A DNA stretch of 64,000 bases. Source: Haliea sp964022665 (lineage in GTDB: Bacteria > Pseudomonadota > Gammaproteobacteria > Pseudomonadales > Halieaceae). A program made the translations under genes and the position numbers. A model generated the notes under the pieces. It saw only the letters and a list, made by a program, of their open reading frames with translations. It was not told the origin of the DNA and made no database searches. Shown here piece after piece: positions 17,698 to 26,662 of the stretch (its first letter is position 1; every line of letters begins with the position of its first letter). The DNA lies in NCBI GenBank assembly GCA_964022665.1, contig CAXIDF010000016.1, positions 1 through 64,000 on the forward strand. Direction: 5' to 3'.

Positions 17698-18001
17698 GGG
17701 ACAACTCGGGGCAGCTCTTTTTGCAGGCGCACATGATAGCAGCAATCAGGGAGCCGCTGACAAAAGTGGGAAGCTGCAAGGGGATGGTGCTTTTTCCCCC
17801 GTCTGAGGTTACTATCATTGCGCAGATGTGTCTGGTGTAAACTTGGATCCGGCGGGTAGCAAAAACCGGTAATAATTTGGTTGTTAGCCGCTCTGGAAAG
17901 CACGACACTTCAGAAAACATAACTACAGCGCAGCGCACGCACGGGGAAATGCGCGCAAAGAGTGAAAGACCTGCATTTTTATAATTAAAAGGAGCACCAC
18001 C
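17698..18001. other. Divergent intergenic region before the TonB-dependent receptor
   Basis: About 300 bases without a gene. A TATAAT at 17980-17985 lies too close to the receptor start (its transcript would begin inside the ribosome site AAGGAG) and has no -35 match, so I do not call it a promoter. No clear inverted repeat or riboswitch was seen. Confidence 0.4.
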
Positions 18002-20281
18002 ATGAAACGCGACAGCGTACCTCACCGCATGAAAAAAACCCCACTCGCCATCGGCGTGTCCGCACTACTGGGCACCGTAATGGCGGCTTCCTTTTCCACC
18101 GCCACCCAGGCACAGCAAGAAGCCCGGCGCAGCACCTCGGCGCTGCTGGAGGAAGTGGTTGTCACCGCACGCAAGCGTGAAGAAGGATCACAGGAAGTAC
18201 CGCTGTCGATCTCCGCGCTCGGTGCAGACCAGCTCGATGCATTGAAAATTCGTGACCTCACCAACCTCTCGGTGCGGCTGCCCAACGTGGCGCTGGATGA
18301 CGTGGGTACGGCGCGTGGTACGGCAAACTTCTCCATCCGCGGCCTGGGTGTGAACAGTTCCATTCCCGGCATCGACCCCACCGTGGGCGTTGTGGTCGAT
18401 GGCGTTTACATCGGCCTCAACAACGGCATCCTGTTTGACACCTTTGACCTGGAAAGCGTTGAAGTACTGCGCGGACCGCAGGGCACCCTGTTCGGGCGCA
18501 ACGTCACCGGTGGTGCCGTGTTGCTGAACAGCAAAAAGCCGGGTGATGAATTCGAGTTCAGCGCGCGCGCCGCAATTGACCAGGGGCCCGAGGGCGGCCC
18601 CAGCCGCTATGCCATGGCCAGCGTGGGCGGCCCGATCAACGACATTGTTGCGGCACGCCTGACGGCTTACCACAACGACGATGACGGCTTCGTGGAAAAC
18701 CAGTTCGATGGCGAAGACATCGGCGTGATCCGCCAGACCATGGTGCGCCCGGTGGTGGTGCTGACGCCCACCGATGAACTCGAACTTATCCTGCGCTATG
18801 AATACGGCAAGGTAACCGGCGACGGGCCTGTAGGCCAGAGCCATACCAACGGCTCGGGCGTACCGGGCACCCCCTTCAATGCCGACCGCGAAAGCTTCGA
18901 TGTCTCCATCGATGAACCCGGCTTGCAGGACAACGAAACCAACGCGCTTACCATCGAACTGAACTACGATGTGGCGTTCGGTGAAGGCACCATCACCAAC
19001 ATCTACGGTGTGCGCGACTACCACGGCAAGGGTGTCGGCGACATCGACGCTCAACCAGTGTGGCTGTTCCACGCACCGTCCTGGATCGATTATCGCCAGG
19101 TGAGCAACGAACTGCGCTACAACGGCCTGTTCGCCGACCGCTATAACGTCACCACCGGCGTATTCTACTTCGACAGTGAGATCAATTATCACGAGCGCCG
19201 GGAACTGGCTGGCATTGCCACCGGGGGCGTCGCACCCGCCGCACAGTTTGACGGCGGTGGCAACCTGCTGACGGAAACCTGGGCCGTATTCGCCTCTGTG
19301 GATATCGACCTGAACGAGAAGATGGTATTGAGCCTGGGTGGGCGCTACTCCGAGGAAGACAAGGAAGCGGAAATCGCCTCGCTCAGCCAGAACATCAACA
19401 GCCCCTGCAACATCGTGACCATGAATGACTGTGACTTCGACTTCGTCGACGACGACAGCTGGAGCAGTTTCTCACCCAAAATCGGTTTGACCTACACCCT
19501 GTCGGACGACGCCTTTGTCTATGCCAACTACAGCCAGGGCACCCGCTCCGGTGGCTACAACATGCGCAACACGTCCTTCAACCCCGCTGACACCCCCGGA
19601 CCCTTCGACCAGGAAACGGTGGACAGCATCGAGCTGGGCTACAAGTCCTCCTTCGGTGGGCGCGGCATTCTCAACGCCGCCGTGTTCTACAACCAGATCG
19701 ACGACATGCAGCGTGAAATAAACCTCCCCGGCCCCATCGGTGTCATTCAGCTGGTGCGCAACACCGCTGAAGCCACCATCATGGGGCTTGAGGTCGATGC
19801 CACTTGGGGCCTGACCGACAATCTGGTTGCGATTGCGTCCATCGGGGTACTGGACGCCAGCTACGACAAGGTGCTGCTGGACCTCAACGGCGACGGCGTT
19901 ATTGACGGCGCAGACAAGGATCTCGACCTGCCTCGTGCAGCGGACCTCACCTACACCGTCGGTTTGAATCACGACCTGGAACTGGGCAGCTGGGGTTACC
20001 TCGGCTCGCGCATCAGCTACTCCTACCGCGATGAGTCAGCCTACACCGATAACAACCTGGGCTTCATCAACGAGCAGAACCGGATTGACGCCGGCCTCGA
20101 CTTCTACAGCAACGACGGCCACTGGGTGTTCTCGGTGTACGGCCGCAACCTGCTGGACGAAGTCCTGAACGGTAACGACACGCAGCTGCCCAACGATATC
20201 TCCGGCATCCCGCTGGGTGGCACCTTCGCGCCTTTGTCGAAAGGACGTCGTATCGGCCTGGAGGTCACCTACAACCTGTAG
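18002..20281 (+). CDS. TonB-dependent outer-membrane receptor
   Basis: Protein of 759 residues: signal peptide (about 1-38, ending ATQAQQ), TonB box EEVVVTA at 51-56, plug domain with SIRGLGVNSS and VEVLRGPQGTLFGRNVTGG, then a beta-barrel ending VTYNL. It imports a substrate using TonB energy. The barrel carries a perfect EF-hand-type loop, D627-x-N629-x-D631-G-x-I-D635-x-x-D638, which may bind calcium in an extracellular loop. AAGGAG precedes the ATG and a strong terminator follows, so it is monocistronic. It resembles sugar/steroid-type receptors of marine gammaproteobacteria rather than siderophore receptors; steroid import is only suggested by nearby catabolic genes. Confidence 0.93.
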   Translation: MKRDSVPHRMKKTPLAIGVSALLGTVMAASFSTATQAQQEARRSTSALLEEVVVTARKREEGSQEVPLSISALGADQLDALKIRDLTNLSVRLPNVALDDVGTARGTANFSIRGLGVNSSIPGIDPTVGVVVDGVYIGLNNGILFDTFDLESVEVLRGPQGTLFGRNVTGGAVLLNSKKPGDEFEFSARAAIDQGPEGGPSRYAMASVGGPINDIVAARLTAYHNDDDGFVENQFDGEDIGVIRQTMVRPVVVLTPTDELELILRYEYGKVTGDGPVGQSHTNGSGVPGTPFNADRESFDVSIDEPGLQDNETNALTIELNYDVAFGEGTITNIYGVRDYHGKGVGDIDAQPVWLFHAPSWIDYRQVSNELRYNGLFADRYNVTTGVFYFDSEINYHERRELAGIATGGVAPAAQFDGGGNLLTETWAVFASVDIDLNEKMVLSLGGRYSEEDKEAEIASLSQNINSPCNIVTMNDCDFDFVDDDSWSSFSPKIGLTYTLSDDAFVYANYSQGTRSGGYNMRNTSFNPADTPGPFDQETVDSIELGYKSSFGGRGILNAAVFYNQIDDMQREINLPGPIGVIQLVRNTAEATIMGLEVDATWGLTDNLVAIASIGVLDASYDKVLLDLNGDGVIDGADKDLDLPRAADLTYTVGLNHDLELGSWGYLGSRISYSYRDESAYTDNNLGFINEQNRIDAGLDFYSNDGHWVFSVYGRNLLDEVLNGNDTQLPNDISGIPLGGTFAPLSKGRRIGLEVTYNL

Positions 20282-20300
20282 CCCTTCGGTACTGGCTGAA

Positions 20301-20325
20301 AGGCGGCCTCAGGGCCGCCTTTTTT
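20301..20325 (+). terminator. Intrinsic terminator of the receptor gene
   Basis: AGGCGGCC/GGCCGCCT 8-base-pair stem with a 4-base loop followed by TTTTT, 20 bases after the receptor stop. Confidence 0.92.
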
Positions 20326-20356
20326 ATGCGCGTGACAGTGTGGACCCGCTGTTGCG

Positions 20357-22204
20357 TCAGCTGCACATGTCACTGTAGGGGTTGGCCAGGTTCAGGTCGA
20401 TTTCGTACTCGCCCACCCGCATGGACTGCGCTGCATGCTGCACATCCGCATCGCCGAGCACACCGAAGTCGAAGCGATAGGTGGGCGCAACACGACCCGC
20501 TATGGCTTCATCGTCATACTCACGCTGCTTTGCCAGCACCGCCTCGTTGCGCTGCTCCCAGTCCTGCCAGGCACGACTGCCATGCCGTGCTTGCAACATT
20601 TTTGCCGTTGCCGCCGGGCTGAGCAGTGTGGCAGATGCGTTGTTACCACCAAACCCCTTGGAGTTGATGATGGCATAACCCTGGGCAGACGGATCGATTG
20701 CCTCGTGCTGCAGGGCAAAGTTCAGGTTGTCGCGGCATACATCGTCGGCAAGCGCATTTATCGTGGTGATACCGGGTATGACGCCCTCCGCCCATATACC
20801 GAGGGTTGCATTGACCTGATCCCCTGACGCGGAGCCCAGGGAGTGGCCCAGGTAACACTTCAGCGCGGCTACCGGCCAGGCGGAAATACCGAACGCTTTC
20901 GCGGTTTCTGACAGTATTCTCGACTCGCTGGTGCGGTTCTGGGGCGTACCGGTGCCGTGTGCCTGCACCAGCCCGCCATTGCGCAGCATGCTTTCACCGA
21001 GCATCGCACGCGCGGCGGCCGTCGCCTTGGCCATGGTGATGTAGTTGCCCACGCCCGGCCCCGAAATGGACTTTTTATAGCCATCGGCATTCACGAACAC
21101 ATCCGTGGCTGCGCCGAATACGGTCGCGCCCAGCTCAAGCGCCAGGGCATCGTCAAACAACACAACCATTTGCGCCGACTCGGCAATGGTAAAGCCGCAG
21201 TTCTCGGCGAACGGGCGACAGGCGCGCCGATGGTCCGCGTTGGCCACACCGTCCAGGTCGCGCAGGCCCTTGTCCGTCGCCAGCGCCCCCATCGCCGCAT
21301 AGCCATCCATGACCTCCGGGTTGACGGGCGCCTCTGCCGAACCAATAAAGGCCACCCGCGCCCGGCCGCTGCGGATATCTTCGATACCCTGACGCAGGTT
21401 GTAGAGGAAAGAGGCGCACGCGCCGAGGCTGGCACCGGTCGCACCCAGACTGCCCAGTACGTAGGCATTAACAAAATCCGCCGGCATTTCCGCCAGCGAC
21501 AGGGGGCAGAACTTCGAGGTCACGCGCTGCCCGTTGTGGCGTGCACGCAACATACCGCCCGCGCCGGCCGCATCCAGCTGTCCCATCGCACTGCCCGCGT
21601 AGACGCTCACCTGGTCTGCGGGTACACGCTGCTGAATCTGTTCCCAGGGAATCCCCAGGCTTTGCAGGGCATCGGATGCGGCGTAGACCATCATTTGCAG
21701 GCCGCGCGGATGATTGCGCGAGGCGTAGAGCGTGCCGGGCTCAAACCCCGTGGGCAGCTGCCCCGCCGCCTTGACCTCAAAATCCCGCACCGTGGGCAAC
21801 AGCACATCCAGCCCACCCGCAATACTGACTTCCACATCCTCGGTACTCACCGGTTTCACTTCCCATCCGGTGGGGATCACCGCAGGCAGGTGTTGACGGC
21901 GCAGCCGCATCACGAGGGGGCCCTCACCGGCACGAGCCGCGAGGCGCTGGTTCCAGCTGACCGCGTCAGGGTTGAAATGCTGCGGTTCCACCCGCCGAAT
22001 CAGCGTGTGCGCCAGCAGATAGTCCTCCTGCCCGCGCACCTGCTCGACACCCATCAGGCGGGCGAGGGCCGCGAGCGTGCGCGCTTGAGTCGACGTCGGC
22101 AATGCATCATGCACCAGCCGTCGATAGGCATGGTGCGACGACGCCCGCCCGGCACCATTAATGCCACCGAACCCTACTATCACCGGCAACCGCGCCTGCC
22201 CCAT
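20357..22204 (-). CDS. fabY: Large beta-ketoacyl-ACP synthase, FabY-like
   Basis: Condensing enzyme of 615 residues with the Cys-His-His triad: C263 in GACASFLYN, H416 in VQAHGTGTP and H454 in KCYLGHSLGSASG. The N-terminus RLPVIVGFGGINGAGR and the length, far above the 410 residues of FabF, match Pseudomonas FabY, which starts fatty-acid synthesis from acetyl-CoA and malonyl-ACP. A polyketide-type or secondary role cannot be excluded. The ATG at 22204 has GAGGAG upstream. The gene is divergent from a GlxA-type regulator, 125 bases apart, and its end faces the receptor terminator. Confidence 0.85.
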   Translation of the reverse strand: MGQARLPVIVGFGGINGAGRASSHHAYRRLVHDALPTSTQARTLAALARLMGVEQVRGQEDYLLAHTLIRRVEPQHFNPDAVSWNQRLAARAGEGPLVMRLRRQHLPAVIPTGWEVKPVSTEDVEVSIAGGLDVLLPTVRDFEVKAAGQLPTGFEPGTLYASRNHPRGLQMMVYAASDALQSLGIPWEQIQQRVPADQVSVYAGSAMGQLDAAGAGGMLRARHNGQRVTSKFCPLSLAEMPADFVNAYVLGSLGATGASLGACASFLYNLRQGIEDIRSGRARVAFIGSAEAPVNPEVMDGYAAMGALATDKGLRDLDGVANADHRRACRPFAENCGFTIAESAQMVVLFDDALALELGATVFGAATDVFVNADGYKKSISGPGVGNYITMAKATAAARAMLGESMLRNGGLVQAHGTGTPQNRTSESRILSETAKAFGISAWPVAALKCYLGHSLGSASGDQVNATLGIWAEGVIPGITTINALADDVCRDNLNFALQHEAIDPSAQGYAIINSKGFGGNNASATLLSPAATAKMLQARHGSRAWQDWEQRNEAVLAKQREYDDEAIAGRVAPTYRFDFGVLGDADVQHAAQSMRVGEYEIDLNLANPYSDMCS

Positions 22205-22329
22205 TTTTCGCTCCTCATTGTTTGTTGCTTAATACGCGGTGGAGTGTAGGCGGCGAACGCGTCCGCACATTATGGTTTTTAAGCCATCAATCGTGGTATT
22301 TTAGCCACAAAGCCCTGACGCTGCCGCCC

Positions 22330-23340
22330 ATGTATACCGTTGCCGCCCTGATTTACCCCGATGCGCTGGCCACCAGCGTGACACTGCCCATGGAAATTCT
22401 CTCCGCCGCCGCGCAAACCGCCCGCAGCCAGAGACGCACGGCGCCGGGGGTACGATTTCTACTGGCGGCGGAAACCGCAGGGGCGGTCACCCTGGATAAC
22501 GGTCTCACGCTGGAATGCCCCGTGTCGCAGTGGGAACTGCCCGCTCTGGACCTGCTCATACTGCCCGCAATCTGGCGCACACCCTTGCCTACCGTGCGCC
22601 GCTACGCGGCATGGCTGCCGCAGCTGCGAGCGATAGCCGCCGCCGGAACACGTATCTGCAGTGTAGGGACGGCCAGCAGCCTGCTGGCTGAGGCAGGCCT
22701 GCTCGACGGGCGACCAGCCACCACACACTGGAACTACTTTGAGCGTTTTGTCCGCCGCTATCCACAGGTACACCTGAAAACTCGCCATCTCATCACCCAG
22801 AGTGACAACATCTACTGTGTCGGCAGCGTGAACTCGATCGCTGACCTGTGCGTGCACCTTGCGGAAGATTGGTACGGCAGCGGCATCGCCCGGGCCGTAG
22901 AGCACCAGTTTTCCCCGGAAATACGCCAGCCCTTCCAGAGTGCGGCCTGGCAGGACACACCCCAGCGCCGTCACCACGATGAAACCGTGTTGTTGGCCCA
23001 GCAGTGGTTACAGGACCACATGCAATCTGCGCTATCGCTGCAGGACATGGCACCCGCTCTGGGTGTCAGTGCGCGCACACTGCACCGGCGCTTCCGCCAG
23101 GCCACTGGAATGCCCCCGCAGGCCTACCTGAACGCGCTGCGCATGAATACCGCACGCGAGCTGTTGCGCCGCAGCAACCTCAGTATCGCCGAAATTGCCT
23201 GGCAGATAGGACTCCAGGACGCCAGCTACTTCTCGCAACTGTTCCGGCGCAGCAACGGTGTCACACCGGGGCAATACCGCGAGGCTGTGCGGGGCAAACT
23301 GTTTGATCCGCCCGGGAAGCCTGCGCCTGGGCCGCCTTGA
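22330..23340 (+). CDS. GlxA-type AraC family transcriptional regulator
   Basis: Regulator of 336 residues. Residues 1-190 form a DJ-1/PfpI-like domain (YTVAALIYPDALATSVTLP start, ICSVGTASSLLAEAGLLDG around the nucleophile-elbow position with C replaced by the GT context), and residues about 230-325 form the two-helix-turn-helix AraC domain (LSLQDMAPALGVSARTLHRRF, LSIAEIAWQIGLQDASYFS). The ATG at 22330 gives the family N-terminus. It is divergent from fabY, so it may control it; the ligand sensed is unknown. The thiolase gene follows 100 bases downstream on the same strand. Confidence 0.88.
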   Translation: MYTVAALIYPDALATSVTLPMEILSAAAQTARSQRRTAPGVRFLLAAETAGAVTLDNGLTLECPVSQWELPALDLLILPAIWRTPLPTVRRYAAWLPQLRAIAAAGTRICSVGTASSLLAEAGLLDGRPATTHWNYFERFVRRYPQVHLKTRHLITQSDNIYCVGSVNSIADLCVHLAEDWYGSGIARAVEHQFSPEIRQPFQSAAWQDTPQRRHHDETVLLAQQWLQDHMQSALSLQDMAPALGVSARTLHRRFRQATGMPPQAYLNALRMNTARELLRRSNLSIAEIAWQIGLQDASYFSQLFRRSNGVTPGQYREAVRGKLFDPPGKPAPGPP

Positions 23341-23440
23341 GTCCAGCCCACGAGTATGGCCTAATACGCCCCCGCTTCAACTCGCGCCCGCAACCACACG
23401 GGCATGTCCACCGCAGTAACCAGCAGTCGGGAATGTCATC

Positions 23441-24622
23441 ATGAGCAAAGAGTCAGTTGTCATCGTCAACGGTGCACGCACGCCAATGGGTGGTTTGCAG
23501 GGCAGCCTCGCTGCGCTGACCGCCGCACAACTCGGCAGCACCGCCATCGCCGCGGCGCTTGAGCGCAGTGGCGTCGAGGCATCCGCAATCGACGAAATCT
23601 TCATGGGTTGCGTACTGCCCGGTGGCCTGAAGCAGGGTCCCGCCCGGCAGGCCGCACGCGGCGCCGGCATCCCCGATGCGGCCGGTGCAGTGACGCTGAA
23701 CAAACTCTGCGGCAGTGGCATGCAGGCCACGATATTCGGCTTCGACAGCATTGCCGCCGGCACCAACCAGGCCGTGGTCTGCGGCGGCATGGAGAGCATG
23801 AGCAACGCCCCGCACCTTATCCCTGGCGCCCGCGGCGGTGTGCGCACAGGGCACGCCAAGCTGCTGGATCACATGTTCGTTGATGGGCTGGAAGACGCCG
23901 ACACAGGCCGTGCCATGGGCAGTTTCGCTCAGGAAACAGCGAACCAGCGGGGCCTCACGCGCGAACAGATGGACGCGTTTGCCGTAGAATCCCTCACTCG
24001 CGCCAAACGCGCCATTGAGGATGGATCACTGCAGGCGGAAACCGCGCCTGTTACCGTCTCGAGCCGCCAGGGCGACACCGTGGTAAGTGACGACGAGCAG
24101 CCACACAAGGCAGCGCTGGACAAAATCCCCAATCTGCGCCCGGCCTTTGCCGCCGATGGCACCATTACCGCCGCCAACAGCAGCTCGATTTCCGACGGCG
24201 CCAGCGCCCTGGTGCTCATGAACGAGAGTACGGCAGAGGCCCAGGGCTTGAAGCCCATGGCCCGCATCGTGGCGCATGCCCGCCACAGCCAGCATCCTTC
24301 CGAGTTCACCATTGCTCCTATCGGTGCCATGGAAAAGCTGCTGGCAAAAACGGGCTGGAGCATCGAGGATATTGACCTGTTTGAAATCAATGAAGCCTTC
24401 GCGATGGTCACCATGCTCGCCATTACCGACCTCGGCCTGGACCACAGCAAGGTGAACATCCACGGCGGCGCCTGCGCACAGGGCCACCCCATCGGCTCAA
24501 CCGGCTCGCGCATCATTGTCAGCCTGATGTATGCGCTGCAGAAACTGGGCAAACAGCGCGGGGTTGCCGCGCTGTGTATCGGCGGCGGCGAGGCCACCGC
24601 TGTCGCCATTGAAATGATCTGA
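23441..24622 (+). CDS. Acetyl-CoA acetyltransferase (thiolase)
   Basis: Thiolase of 393 residues, the usual length for AtoB/PhaA-type enzymes. Nucleophile C90 is in LCGSG, the second histidine in GHPIGSTGS and the second cysteine in CIGGGEA, so all catalytic residues are present. It joins two acetyl-CoA to acetoacetyl-CoA or cleaves 3-ketoacyl-CoA. The ATG at 23441 is family-consistent. It is 43 bases before ribBX on the same strand; whether the two are cotranscribed is unclear, since their roles differ. Confidence 0.92.
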   Translation: MSKESVVIVNGARTPMGGLQGSLAALTAAQLGSTAIAAALERSGVEASAIDEIFMGCVLPGGLKQGPARQAARGAGIPDAAGAVTLNKLCGSGMQATIFGFDSIAAGTNQAVVCGGMESMSNAPHLIPGARGGVRTGHAKLLDHMFVDGLEDADTGRAMGSFAQETANQRGLTREQMDAFAVESLTRAKRAIEDGSLQAETAPVTVSSRQGDTVVSDDEQPHKAALDKIPNLRPAFAADGTITAANSSSISDGASALVLMNESTAEAQGLKPMARIVAHARHSQHPSEFTIAPIGAMEKLLAKTGWSIEDIDLFEINEAFAMVTMLAITDLGLDHSKVNIHGGACAQGHPIGSTGSRIIVSLMYALQKLGKQRGVAALCIGGGEATAVAIEMI

Positions 24623-24665
24623 TACCGATACGGTGGGTCCTGCCCACCGCATCACGAGGCAACAC

Positions 24666-25778
24666 ATGGCACTGAGCAGCATCCCAGACATTCTCGACGA
24701 CATTCGCGCGGGCAAGATGGTCATCCTGATGGATGACGAGGACCGCGAAAACGAGGGCGACCTCATTGTTGCCGCCGAGGCTGTGACACCGGAAATCATC
24801 ACGTTTTTCTCCAGTGAAGCCTGCGGACTGATCTGCATGCCCATCACGGAGGAACGCGCGCGGCGCCTGCAACTCCCCCTGATGGTGAGAGACAATCGCT
24901 CACAGCATGAGACCAATTTTACGGTATCGATAGATGCCGCCGAAAAACTGGGCCCCGGCATCAGTTCGATACAGCGCGCGCATACGGTGCGTCAGGCGGT
25001 CGCTCCCAATGCCAGGCCCGGCGATATCATTCAGCCCGGCCACATCTTCCCCCTGGTTGCCAAGGCGGGTGGCGTGCTGCGCCGGGCCGGGCATACCGAG
25101 GCCGGCGTCGATCTGGCGAGAATGGCCGGCTTTGAGCCCGCATCCCTCATCGTGGAGATCATGAATGAAGACGGCACCATGGCGCGGCGCCCGCAACTCG
25201 AGGTTTTTGCCGAACGCCACGGGCTGCGCATGGGTACCATTGCCGACCTCATCGAGTACCGCTCGCTGCATGAGCAGTCAATCGAGCTACGCGACACGAA
25301 AACGGTCAATACAGAATTTGGCGAATTCACGCTCTACACGTTTAGCGACCTCATAGACGACACGCTGCACTTTGCCCTGACTCGCGGTGAACTGTGCGAA
25401 GACAATGCCTCACTGGTGCGTGTACAGACGGTGAATTTGCTGCGCGATGTGGTGGGCACCCTGATCGGTGACGATACACCCGGCTGGTCAGCGCGCCGTG
25501 CACTGGAACACATAGCGGCGGAAAACCTCGGCGCTCTGGTAATGATCGGCCAGCCTGTCTCATCGACACAGGCGCTGGCCGACGTCATTCAATACCCGAA
25601 CGCCCCCGCCATCACCAACAGCAAAAACGGCGGCATCGGTAACTACCGGGTCATCGGTACCGGCGCCCAGATCCTCAAGCGCATCGGGGTGGGCAAGATG
25701 CGCCTGATGTCGGCGCCGATACGCTTTAACGCGCTGTCGGGATTCAGCCTGGAAGTGACCGAGTTCGTACAACCCTGA
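24666..25778 (+). CDS. ribBX: 3,4-dihydroxy-2-butanone-4-phosphate synthase with degenerate GTP cyclohydrolase II domain
   Basis: Protein of 370 residues. The N-terminal RibB domain (1-200) has DDEDRENEGDLIVAAE and GGVLRRAGHTEAGVDLAR and makes the four-carbon precursor of riboflavin from ribulose 5-phosphate. The C-terminal domain has the fold of GTP cyclohydrolase II but not its three zinc cysteines: the corresponding region reads CEDNASLVRVQTVNLLRDVVG. This is the RibBX pattern described in proteobacteria, where the second domain has no cyclohydrolase activity. A separate ribA must exist elsewhere. The 43-base upstream gap is too short for an FMN riboswitch. Confidence 0.92.
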   Translation: MALSSIPDILDDIRAGKMVILMDDEDRENEGDLIVAAEAVTPEIITFFSSEACGLICMPITEERARRLQLPLMVRDNRSQHETNFTVSIDAAEKLGPGISSIQRAHTVRQAVAPNARPGDIIQPGHIFPLVAKAGGVLRRAGHTEAGVDLARMAGFEPASLIVEIMNEDGTMARRPQLEVFAERHGLRMGTIADLIEYRSLHEQSIELRDTKTVNTEFGEFTLYTFSDLIDDTLHFALTRGELCEDNASLVRVQTVNLLRDVVGTLIGDDTPGWSARRALEHIAAENLGALVMIGQPVSSTQALADVIQYPNAPAITNSKNGGIGNYRVIGTGAQILKRIGVGKMRLMSAPIRFNALSGFSLEVTEFVQP

Positions 25779-25791
25779 CACAGAACCGGGT

Positions 25792-26553
25792 TTAGTCGAA
25801 CCTGGGCGCCCGCTTTTCAAAGAATGCGGTGAGCGCTTCCAGGTTATCGGGCGAGCCCGCCTGCCGGGCCATTCCCGCCTGCTCCGCCACAAACGCTGCA
25901 TCAATGGCCGCTGTGTGATGCATGCGGAGGCTGCGCTTGATTTCACGCAGGGCGCTCACAGGCCATTGCGCTACGGCCGCAGCGCGTTGCAGGGCATGCG
26001 CCAGCAGCTGCTCATCAGGTATAACCTGCGCGACGATTCCCAACTCCAGTGCGCGTCGCGCGTCAATCCACTCTGCCGTATAGAACAGCTCCGCGGCGCG
26101 CTGGGCGCCAATATTCGCCTGCAGCATGTAACTGCTCGCCCACTCCGGAACCAGGCCCAACGCCGCGAACGGCAAGCGCATGCGAAATGTTTCGCCGGCA
26201 TACACCATGTCGGCGTGGAACAATACGGTAGCGCCACCCCCGATGGCGGCGCCCCTGGCCGCTGCTACCAGCGGTTTGTCGAAATCGGCCACGGCACGGG
26301 CGGCACTTTCAAACGGGTGCGGGGCATCGGATTCCGTGGCGGCAAAGCTGGCGAGATCGACTCCCGCACTAAAACTGTCACCGGCGCCGGTGAGCACAAC
26401 GCAGGCTACGCTGTCATCCTGCGCTGCCGCCTGGAACGCCTCACGCAGCGCAATCCACAGGGGGTCATTAATGGCGTTTTTCTTGTCGGGACGATTCAGC
26501 GTAAGCAGGCGCACGCGGCCCAGTTGCTCCTGCAGCAATACAGTGTCATTCAT
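25792..26553 (-). CDS. Enoyl-CoA hydratase/isomerase family protein
   Basis: Crotonase of 253 residues, the final gene of the minus-strand catabolic operon. The CoA/oxyanion segments are SFSAGVDLASF and GAAIGGGATVLFHADMVYA. The segment LGLVPEWASSYML, with a glutamate after proline, is the pattern of delta-3,delta-2-enoyl-CoA isomerases and PaaG-like enzymes rather than strict hydratases. ATG at 26553 is preceded by GAGGAG overlapping the stop of a tiny open frame. It acts in CoA-ester breakdown, substrate unknown. It ends facing ribBX. Confidence 0.87.
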   Translation of the reverse strand: MNDTVLLQEQLGRVRLLTLNRPDKKNAINDPLWIALREAFQAAAQDDSVACVVLTGAGDSFSAGVDLASFAATESDAPHPFESAARAVADFDKPLVAAARGAAIGGGATVLFHADMVYAGETFRMRLPFAALGLVPEWASSYMLQANIGAQRAAELFYTAEWIDARRALELGIVAQVIPDEQLLAHALQRAAAVAQWPVSALREIKRSLRMHHTAAIDAAFVAEQAGMARQAGSPDNLEALTAFFEKRAPRFD

Positions 26554-26557
26554 CGGC

Positions 26558-26662
26558 TCAGGGCTCCTCGTGGAATACGACAAATTCGTCGAGTGCGGCG
26601 AACCCGGTGGGCACCAGCACCAGCGTGCCGGCGGCAACAGCGACGTACGACGGCTTACTCAC
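26558..26662 (-). CDS. Possible 34-residue hydrophobic peptide
   Basis: Small open frame from a GTG overlapping the stop of the upstream crotonase to a TGA seven bases before the next crotonase start. The peptide has a hydrophobic core (AAGTLVLVPTGFAALDEFVV). It fills the gap exactly and could be translated by coupling, but no homology is recognised and it may be chance. Confidence 0.25.
   Translation of the reverse strand: MSKPSYVAVAAGTLVLVPTGFAALDEFVVFHEEP

Noticed and set aside
17980..17985. TATAAT as promoter of the TonB-dependent receptor
   Set aside because: Its start point would fall within the ribosome site and there is no -35 match at the right distance.
20957..22249. 430-residue plus-strand frame over fabY
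   Set aside because: Antisense to the ketosynthase with its full Cys-His-His triad; composition is R/H/Q-rich.
24623..24665. FMN riboswitch upstream of ribBX
   Set aside because: Only 43 bases lie between the thiolase stop and the ribBX start, too short for the element, and no conserved segment is seen.
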